Shown piece by piece: positions 53,401-60,100 of a DNA stretch of 64,000 bases. Made by a program: the position numbers and the translations under genes. Positions within the stretch are counted from its first letter, which is position 1. Every line of letters starts with the position of its first letter. The notes under the pieces are model-generated. The model saw only the letters and a list, made by a program, of their open reading frames with translations. It was not told the origin of the DNA and ran no database searches. Source of the DNA: Flavobacterium sp. (GTDB lineage: Bacteria > Bacteroidota > Bacteroidia > Flavobacteriales > Flavobacteriaceae); NCBI GenBank assembly GCA_027484725.1, contig JAIXSK010000003.1, forward strand, positions 1 through 64,000, written 5' to 3'.

Positions 53401-56084
53401 GAAACCGGATTCACATTTACCGTGGTGGTGATCCAGCCCGAGTTGGTAGCCGGACAGGGTGATGGGTCAATTCGACGCACCCAATAGCCGGTTTGAACTG
53501 TCGGGTTGACCGTTATGGAACTACCGGTTGCACCTGAAATAATATTGGAGCCGCCAGTATATCCGGTTCCCCATTGGTAGACAGCACCGGTACCATGGGT
53601 TCCGCCCGACACAGTAAGGGTAGTGCTTTGACCAGAACAGATGGTAGTGGTTCCGCTGATAGTGGTGGGTTGTGTAGAAGGTTGATTGACGGTTACGGTC
53701 AAAGTTACTCCTGCGGTATTTTGGCTACAAGGTGCCGGGGCAACAATTCTGACCCAGTAAGTAGTGGTCGTAGTTGGATTGATGTAATATGAAGCGTTGT
53801 TTGCCCCTGCAATAATGTTTGAACCGATGGTAGATCCGGTGCCCCATTGATAATTGGCTCCGGTGCCCAGAGTTCCTCCGGTTGCGGTTAAAGTAGTTCC
53901 GCCTGAACCATTACACAAAGAAGTTGTTCCTGAGATTCCTGTGGGCGCTGATGAAGGATTACTTACTGTAATATAGATGAATGCAGCGGAGGTATTGGTG
54001 TTACACGGTGCAGGGTCTATGCGACGGACCCAATAATTTCCTGATGAACTTGGGTTAACAGAAACAGAAACTCCTGTTTGCCCTGACAGAATATTACTTC
54101 CCGCGGTTGAACCGTAACCCCATTGATATGTTCCTCCGGCGGCTAATGTTCCTCCGGTGGCTGTCAAAGTAATGCTGTTCCCTCTACATACGGTTGTTGT
54201 GCCGCTGATGCCTGTGGGTGCAGTTGAAGCAGTTGAAACTGTTACCGTTTGTGTGACCCCACTTGTTGTTAAATTACACGGAGCACCATCTACCCTACGA
54301 ACCCAATAGGTAGTTGTAGTTGACGGAGCAACATAGTAGCTTTGTGAAGTTGCACCTGAAATGATGTTGAAACCAACAGTCGTGCCGGTTCCCCATTGGT
54401 AGGTAGCTCCGGGCGCAGCATATCCACCTGCCGCAGTTAAAGTTGTTCCAGAGCCAGCGCATAAAGCACTAGTTCCTGAAATTCCGGTGGGGGCTGTTGA
54501 AAAATTAGTACAAGAGGTATAATTAAAAGTTACTTGTGATGCTCCGGTTTGTTCATAATATTCTAATACCAGATCAACATTTCCGCTTAAATAAAATTGC
54601 GATGAAGTGGTTGATAAGTAGCCGTGATCTACAAAGTTATTGATGATGTAGGTTGCTCCTCCGTCTATACTAAGTCGGTAGCCATCATCACCCCCTACGG
54701 TAAATGTGTAATATCCCGCAGTAAAGTTTTTGCGCATTCTAAAACGAATCGAAAATTGATCAGCATAGGTTCCGCATAAATTGGCACCAGACAAAGAGCC
54801 GGAGCCTAAATTTTGATCAAAAGTTTCTGCTTGTGTGACATATCCACGATAATTGGCGGTAAAAACATTGGTAGGCGGATTGGCCGTGTCTAAAGCTGAG
54901 TAAACATACCCAATCCAAGAACCGTTGCCATAACTCGTTTGATTTCCAACAGGTGTATTTACAGTCACTGTTGTGCTGATTCCTGAAGTGAATCCTGAAC
55001 ATGGACTTGGGCTGGTTCGGCGCACCCAATAAGTAGTAGTCGAAGAGGGCGCAACTGTAATTGATGCTCCGGTTTGCCCTGATATCACATTCGAGCCAAT
55101 AGTTGACCCTGTTCCCCATTGAAAAGCGGCGCCAGCTGCGAGTGTTCCTCCGCTTGCTGTGAGTGTTGTGCTGTCGCCCAGACAAAGAGTTGTTGACCCA
55201 CTAATGGCAGTAGGAGCGGTGGAAGGACTGGCAACAGTGACCGTTTGTGTAACACCAGCAGTCGTGTTGCTACAAGGATCCGGATCAATTCTTCTAACCC
55301 AATAGGTAGTAGTTGAACTTGGGGATACGGTGATAGAAACAGCTGTTTGTCCAGAAATGATGTTCGATCCGACGGTAGTTCCGGTTCCCCATTGATAGGT
55401 TCCGGATGAGCCTAAAGTTCCCCCGGTGGCTGTAAGTGTTGTGCTGTCGCCGGCACAAATACTGTTGTTTCCGCTCATTGATGTTGGAGCTGTTGAACTC
55501 GTAGTACAATTGATGTAGGAATAGGAAAGTCTGGAGACGCCACCTTTTTCGTAGTATTCCAGAACCATGTTGTAAGTTCCGCTTAAGTATATTGAATTTG
55601 CTGAAGTTGTGCCGTATCCATGATCATTCCATTGATTGATTATATAAGTTGATCCTCCGTCAAAACTCAATCGGTAGCCATCATCTCCACCAACTGTAAA
55701 TGAGTAATATCCCGGGCTAAAAGTGCGTTGCATTAATAGGCGATATGAAAAGTAATCACTATAAGTTCCGCAAATATTTGTTCCTGCAATAGAGCCTGAA
55801 CCTAAGTCATAATCAAAAGTCTCCGGTTGCGTTGTAAAACCTCTGTAGGTAACAAAGGCATTTGAAGGTGGATTACCGGTATCTGTGTAGGTGTATACAT
55901 AAGCATTCCAAGTTCCAGAACCATAAACAGTTGGATTTCCGGGGGCAACACACTGTGCCGAGGCGGTTTCTACACTAAAAAGAAGAAGCGCCAGCGCAAT
56001 GAGAATGATGTGTAGCTGATGAAATACAACCGTAGCCAGAACGGCTAATTTGGCTTTCAATTTCGATAAAGTAGCTTTTTCCAT
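50457..56084 (-). CDS. Giant repeat-rich PA14/Ig-like surface protein with T9SS type C-like end
   Basis: 1875 residues; signal peptide ends ETASAQ near 44. Two PA14-like domains (about 45-195 and 378-527, both with VGGDDGYRLS) and a third lectin-like module (about 985-1138) alternate with eight homologous 88-93-residue Ig-like repeats (197-286, 287-376, 528-618, 619-707, 708-800, 801-892, 893-984, 1139-1227). Each repeat has the pattern TAPTxISGxxxxC...TTLTATGG...YQWGTG...YWVRR...PC. A ninth, divergent module is at 1228-1320. The C-terminal region (1321-1790) has YWSSPVQNW and NLIGNPYPSAID, then a non-YPNP sorting domain (VSIYDLLGRLLSES... NRKIILE). The same C-terminal architecture occurs in the protein at 57.2-62.8 kb. 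Probably a cell-surface adhesin. Promoter and an 18-bp palindrome lie upstream. Confidence 0.92.
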   Translation of the reverse strand: MEKATLSKLKAKLAVLATVVFHQLHIILIALALLLFSVETASAQCVAPGNPTVYGSGTWNAYVYTYTDTGNPPSNAFVTYRGFTTQPETFDYDLGSGSIAGTNICGTYSDYFSYRLLMQRTFSPGYYSFTVGGDDGYRLSFDGGSTYIINQWNDHGYGTTSANSIYLSGTYNMVLEYYEKGGVSRLSYSYINCTTSSTAPTSMSGNNSICAGDSTTLTATGGTLGSSGTYQWGTGTTVGSNIISGQTAVSITVSPSSTTTYWVRRIDPDPCSNTTAGVTQTVTVASPSTAPTAISGSTTLCLGDSTTLTASGGTLAAGAAFQWGTGSTIGSNVISGQTGASITVAPSSTTTYWVRRTSPSPCSGFTSGISTTVTVNTPVGNQTSYGNGSWIGYVYSALDTANPPTNVFTANYRGYVTQAETFDQNLGSGSLSGANLCGTYADQFSIRFRMRKNFTAGYYTFTVGGDDGYRLSIDGGATYIINNFVDHGYLSTTSSQFYLSGNVDLVLEYYEQTGASQVTFNYTSCTNFSTAPTGISGTSALCAGSGTTLTAAGGYAAPGATYQWGTGTTVGFNIISGATSQSYYVAPSTTTTYWVRRVDGAPCNLTTSGVTQTVTVSTASTAPTGISGTTTVCRGNSITLTATGGTLAAGGTYQWGYGSTAGSNILSGQTGVSVSVNPSSSGNYWVRRIDPAPCNTNTSAAFIYITVSNPSSAPTGISGTTSLCNGSGGTTLTATGGTLGTGANYQWGTGSTIGSNIIAGANNASYYINPTTTTTYWVRIVAPAPCSQNTAGVTLTVTVNQPSTQPTTISGTTTICSGQSTTLTVSGGTHGTGAVYQWGTGYTGGSNIISGATGSSITVNPTVQTGYWVRRIDPSPCPATNSGWITTTVNVNPVSTAPTTITASTTNPCPGTSMTLTASGGTAQSGATFQWGTGTTVGSNVISGQTSATINITPSTTTTYWVRRYDASCNSYTAGVTYTVNISTPGNPSAFGNNTWNVYGYTGSDVNLVSTTYIGFYSVNTLNFDTQTGTNSWSNATSPSSSAGWSGCSVPNDNHTFTAKRQGFPCGRYAVYMQNWDDVARLYINGTLVWSANSWSGTGNYNISVGSFDLDANSTIELRNAENSGVSNISLTLTNISVASTAPTSMTGATTICAGTTTTLTATGGTTGTTGVFEWGTGTTIGSNIISGATTASITVSPTSNTTYWVRRVDSLCGTATSGVSQTINVTAATVAGTLSTTTTTICRNTQPNSIVLSGNTGNVIKWQYANDAAFTSGVTDIASTSNTLTGAQIGNIPATRYFRAVVQSGTCPSVYTTPIGITIPAAVTYSNGAWNGTPNSTTPVVISGNLTLSSDLNVCSCQVTAGTTVTVNSGSNLIVQTSVDVASTANIILRDKASLVQVDDSASNIGSITAYKKSAPMKQYDYTYWSSPVQNWTLNQLSPNTMIDKYYSFDPIINNWSSISGGNSVMAPGKGYIIRAPQGWSLTNTSSGMYEGAFVGTPNTGVIPVTIQKGAGFMNLIGNPYPSAIDIDLFLTDPANAGIVNGTIYLWTHNTAISSSIPGNAVYNYTSDDYAKYNLTGGIKTASSAITGGVAPDGKIASGQGFFIEANASLAAGTYTANFKNSMRVAGNQNQFYRVAGNHENASRNAINSVEKNRLWVNMSNAQGAYNEVLLGYVTGATNGYDTLYDGKTLLAGNVLSLYTIQGADNYSIQGRALPFNDADIIPLGYNTTVAGDFKIALENTDGLFVHQNVYLIDKLNNTIQNLKNGSYTFTTAAGTFNTRFELRFNTSSLSTEEPIFNEASVIVYSQQHQAKVHAPSNIHKVSIYDLLGRLLSESDVIHAQDYQSNLLQVATEALIVKVTLENGATVNRKIILE
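52404..55496 (-). repeat. Imperfect DNA repeats encoding the Ig-like modules
   Basis: Eight units of about 264-279 bp, in blocks near 55496-54957, 54503-53133 and 52670-52404, interrupted by PA14-like or lectin-like modules. Short runs are near-identical between units (for example CCCCATTGGTA and TGGTTCCGGTGGT-type strings), giving potential for recombination and copy-number change. Confidence 0.8.
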
Positions 56085-56136
56085 AGGTCAGCAGGTTTTG
56101 ATGATTTGTGATGGGTGGGCATTTTTAAAAATCGAC

Positions 56137-56169
56137 CAAATGTATAAAAAACACGATGAAATACACAAA
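56137..56169 (-). promoter_or_regulatory. Promoter of the giant adhesin gene
   Basis: Minus strand: TTTG (56169-56166), 21 bases, TACATTTG (56144-56137), about 52 bases upstream of the ATG. Confidence 0.55.
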
Positions 56170-56201
56170 TATTTTTAAAACATATTTTTTTTCTTACATT
56201 T

Positions 56202-56219
56202 AACGAAAACGTTTTCGTT
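56202..56219. promoter_or_regulatory. 18-bp perfect palindrome, LacI-type operator candidate
   Basis: AACGAAAACGTTTTCGTT is its own reverse complement. A central CG flanked by AAAACG/CGTTTT half-sites is the form bound by LacI/PurR-family regulators. It is centred about 44 bases upstream of the adhesin -33 element, which would suit activation or looping more than simple blocking. No LacI gene is in the window. Confidence 0.6.
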
Positions 56220-56392
56220 TGATTGAGCAGCGAAAAAAGAACTTCATTTTCAATTATTTACATTGAAATGGTAGATTTTTTTGGTCTTTTTTTGAATCGC
56301 TGTAAATACTTACAAGATTTTGTAATAAGTGTTGTTCATCGAGACAAGACAAAATATTTGTTCGATAGAAAATGACAAGTGGTTATTACGTT

Positions 56393-56869
56393 TTACATTG
56401 AAGATTCCAGTTCATGAATTTTATCATAAACCAAGGAAGTTTCATATCCTTTTCGGAACAGAAAGTCTGAGCATTTTTTCTTTTTGAGTAGCGGGTTTTG
56501 CTCGGTAGTTTGTTGCCAAATTTTATGTGCAAGTCGATTGAAATTCTCGGAGTATTCTTGATCAGATATTTCTTTCAGTGCTGTGTTAATGATTCTCGAT
56601 GAAATATTTCTAAGCTTGAGTTCGTTTGAAATTCTTTGTTTTCCCCACTGTTTTATTCTGTGTTTCCCAGATGCAAAAGCAATGGCAAACCTTTCTTCGT
56701 TCAAAAAATTGTGTTCAATGAGATGAACCAAAATGCGGTCTTGTTCGGTATAGGGAATTTTGAGTTGTTGCATTTTACTGCGCACCTCTTCATGACAACG
56801 TTCTTGATAAGCACAATAATGCTCTAATTTTTTTATTGATTGCTCAAGTTGATCAACAGAAGTGTTCAT
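56393..56869 (-). CDS. recX: RecX family regulatory protein
   Basis: 158 residues from the ATG at 56869; a TTG eight codons upstream is less likely. All-helical; hallmarks are LEHYCAYQERCHEEV (near 14-28), HLIEHNFLNEERFAIAFASGKHRIKQWGKQRI split over about 52-85, and the C-terminal FLFRKGYETSLV. RecX binds RecA filaments and limits recombination. It lies between the two giant surface proteins and is not next to recA here. Confidence 0.9.
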   Translation of the reverse strand: MNTSVDQLEQSIKKLEHYCAYQERCHEEVRSKMQQLKIPYTEQDRILVHLIEHNFLNEERFAIAFASGKHRIKQWGKQRISNELKLRNISSRIINTALKEISDQEYSENFNRLAHKIWQQTTEQNPLLKKKKCSDFLFRKGYETSLVYDKIHELESSM

Positions 56870-56890
56870 AGACAGCGAGAGTTGTTTTTT

Positions 56891-56924
56891 CAAAAATAAC
56901 CTGTTTTGAAGACTTTTTTATCAA
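56891..56924 (-). promoter_or_regulatory. Promoter of recX
   Basis: Minus strand: TTG (56924-56922), 23 bases, TATTTTTG (56898-56891), 22 bases before the ATG. The -33 element lies inside the left arm of an 8-bp inverted repeat (TTATCAAG 56918-56925 / CTTGATAA 56948-56955). Confidence 0.45.
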
Positions 56925-57082
56925 GGCGATTATTTTTGTTTTAAATACTTGATAAATAAGAAGTTGTAATTTTGTAAGAAAAAACTTTTAAATAACTCCC
57001 TTTTAGTTTAAAATGCATTTTTTTAAGTGAATTTGTTTACAATTTCCTAATCACAAGAGCAGAATCTTAAATCAAATAGTAG

Positions 57083-57090
57083 TAATTTTG
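57083..57090 (+). promoter_or_regulatory. -7 box of the second giant surface protein
   Basis: TAATTTTG, leaving a leader of about 65 bases to the ATG at 57163; no TTG partner at the expected distance. Confidence 0.4.
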
Positions 57091-57162
57091 ACTTGCCCAA
57101 ACTACTCACAACAACGACCTGCTTTTTTTGTGTACAAATGTTATGTAATCATGATTGAAACA

Positions 57163-60100
57163 ATGAAGATAAAATTACTCATAACAGCGCTCTTGTGTAG
57201 TTTTTTTGCTGTCGGACAATACTCAATAACAGGAACCGGTTCGGGTAATACCTATACACAAAACTTCGACGCATTCAGGGGTACAGCAGTTACACTACCA
57301 ACCAACTGGGCTGTTACTACGGCAACCTATAATGCTACTTATCCCGTGATTACATCTGGAGCAGCAACCCCAACTGTGGCTAATGCATCTGGAAATAATT
57401 GTTATGCCGGAAGAGCTTCAAGTGTAAGTTCTGATTATGCCATTTTGCAAAAGCAAGCAACCTCGGGCTCAACTACTTTTACTTTCAGTGCAGTTAATAA
57501 TACCGGTGGAGTTTTAGATGGTTTTGTCATTACTTGGAACGTAGAACAATTCAATGATGCAGGAAGAGCCACCACTGTTGCGATGGATTACAGAATTGGT
57601 GCCGCAGCCTATTCAACGACCGGCGTAACAGGAACCAATAGTTATACATGTACCACGGGTTCCTCAACATTGTTTAACGTGGTTCAGACACCAAGATCAA
57701 TAACAATTTCCGGAATCAGTGTACCAAATGGAACATCGGTTGATTTTCGATTTTCGATTGCCAACGGAGTTACTTCAGGAAGCAATGCACATGTAGGAAT
57801 TGACGATTTTACGGTATATGCAACTTCTCCAGCGCCATCGTCTTATTCCGGAGTAACAGCAGGTGCCGGAGCAGAACCGGCGACCATTTCGTCTTTGGTC
57901 AACACTCTAGCGGCTTCGTCTTTAAATTTTGATTTTTTGGTGACTGACGATGCGAATACCGTTGCCGCCAACGATGCTTTACCCACTTTAATCAGCCAAA
58001 TTATAATTCCGCAAGGCACCGGAAATGACATCACAGATTGGACACAAGCGATTTTGGGCGCTGAACTCTCTGACGGAACCAATACTTTGAACGGAACCGT
58101 CAATGCAACGAATATTACTTTCTCCGGAATCAATACGGCTACATTAGGGAATGTTGCCGATGGCGGAACCAAAACATATCGACTCAAAATTTGGCTAAGA
58201 ACCACTTTGGGCGGAACCTTACCAACAACTATTGATGGGCTCAATTTTGCCTTCAAAATAGACAGAACCAACTTTACCACGGCCAGCGCTGCTACTTCTA
58301 CTCAGTTTGAATCCGGAACAGGGACGGCAGTAGAATCAGGGGCGGCCAACAATGCAGTTACCGTGGTAGCCACTAAAATTGTTTGTACCAACACCCCCGG
58401 AGCTACTCAATATGTGGGGGTTAATTTTACAACCCTCCCAACTGTTTTTGCACAAGATGCCAACGGAAATCAGGATTTGGGTTATGGCAGTAATGTAACA
58501 ATTACCAACGCAGGATCACTGGGTATGAGTAATGTTCCTACAACTTTCTCAGGAGGAGTACTTACATTTCCGGCTAATTTTCAATACACCGCAGCCGGCA
58601 ACGGTACCTTAACCATCAACGCGAACCCAGTAGCCGGAATGACACCTGCAACAACCAGCAGTATTACAGTTGTAGTGACATCTCCGGAGATTAATATTTT
58701 AGGAAACGCAACAACCATTCTCAATGGTGATACTACACCGACTACTGCCGACTGGACAGTTTTTCCTTCTATGGTCATCGGTTCAACCACCACCACAAGA
58801 ACTTTTACAATTCAAAATACAGGAACCGCTGCTTTAACTATTTCAAGTATCAATTTTTCAGGGGTTAATGCTGCCGATTATACCGTAACTACGGCCCCAG
58901 CGTCACCGGTGGCTGCCGGAAGTTCAACAACTTTTACCGTAACTTATAACGCATTAAGTCTAGGAACATCTAATGCTACGTTGACCATCAATAACAATGA
59001 TATAGACGAAGGAACGTATGATTTTTCTATTCAAGGAAATTCAACGGCCAGTGCTGCTTCTGACATTGTAGCCGTGAGTGCTACCGAACCGGCTACTATT
59101 TCAAGTACCATCAACGATGCTGCTGATTTAACATCAACCACAGGTATAGAAGTTTGGCAAATTAGAGTTCGTGATGGAGGATCCGGTATTGATGCAGACA
59201 ATCTCAATACCATTTTAACTGATTTTACAATTACCAAATCAACCGGAAATCAAGTCACCAGTTGGTCTGATGCCATCAAAACCATAGCCCTTTTTGACGG
59301 AACTACCCGATTAGCCAATGGAGTGGTCAACACAACAGCAGGTGTATATAACATTACTTTTTCAGGATTGAACATTGTGGTGCCAGACAATACTCAAAAA
59401 ACACTTTCACTCAGATTATCTCTCAATTGCGGCATTGGTTCAACCAACTTTGATGGAGACGATTTTGGCTTTTCAATCACCAATGCTTTGACAACATTCT
59501 CGTCTTCAGGCTCCGGAAAAACCGCTTTTGGCACTCAGTCTACAGCCAATGGTCGAAACGTCATTAGTGTAGTGGCGACTAAATTAGTTTTTACGCAACA
59601 ACCTGCTTCGACCGGAGTGGGAAGCACCATGAGCAATGTTGTGGTGTCGGCACAAGATGCTTGTGGAAATCTAGATAAAGATTTTGTTGGTTCCATCACC
59701 ATCAGCAGTAGCGGAACCATGAGCGGAGGAACCATGACAGTTAGTGCTGTTGCCGGATTGGCCACTTTTACCAACATTATCCACACGGTAATAGGAACAG
59801 GCTATGTACTTAGCACATCCTCAGTGCTCCCGGTAGCAACCAGCAGTGTTTTTGACATAGTAGCTGTAACCATACTCAATGCAGGAGATTTGGCTATTTT
59901 GGCAGTGAATACTACTGCAGAAGCATCTGGTTCGGCAGACGAAATTTCATTTGTTTGTTTTCAAGATTTATTGCCCGGAACCACTATATACCTTACAGAC
60001 AATGGTTATGAAAGAGTTTCTGCCGGACTTTGGGGTAATACTGAAGGCATCATCATGATGACCCGAACCAACACTACATTGCCCAAGGGTACCATTATTA

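Larger units (their letters stand above)
56085..56392. other. Regulatory spacer upstream of the giant adhesin
   Basis: About 308 bases between the adhesin ATG and the recX stop. It holds the adhesin promoter (56137-56169) and a perfect 18-bp palindrome (56202-56219). The region 56260-56390 shows only a weak TTACAA/TTGTAA inverted repeat and no gene. Confidence 0.55.

Noticed and set aside
52404..55496. Regular repeats considered as a CRISPR array
   Set aside because: Units are about 264 bp, in frame and protein-coding; there are no short identical repeats with unique spacers.
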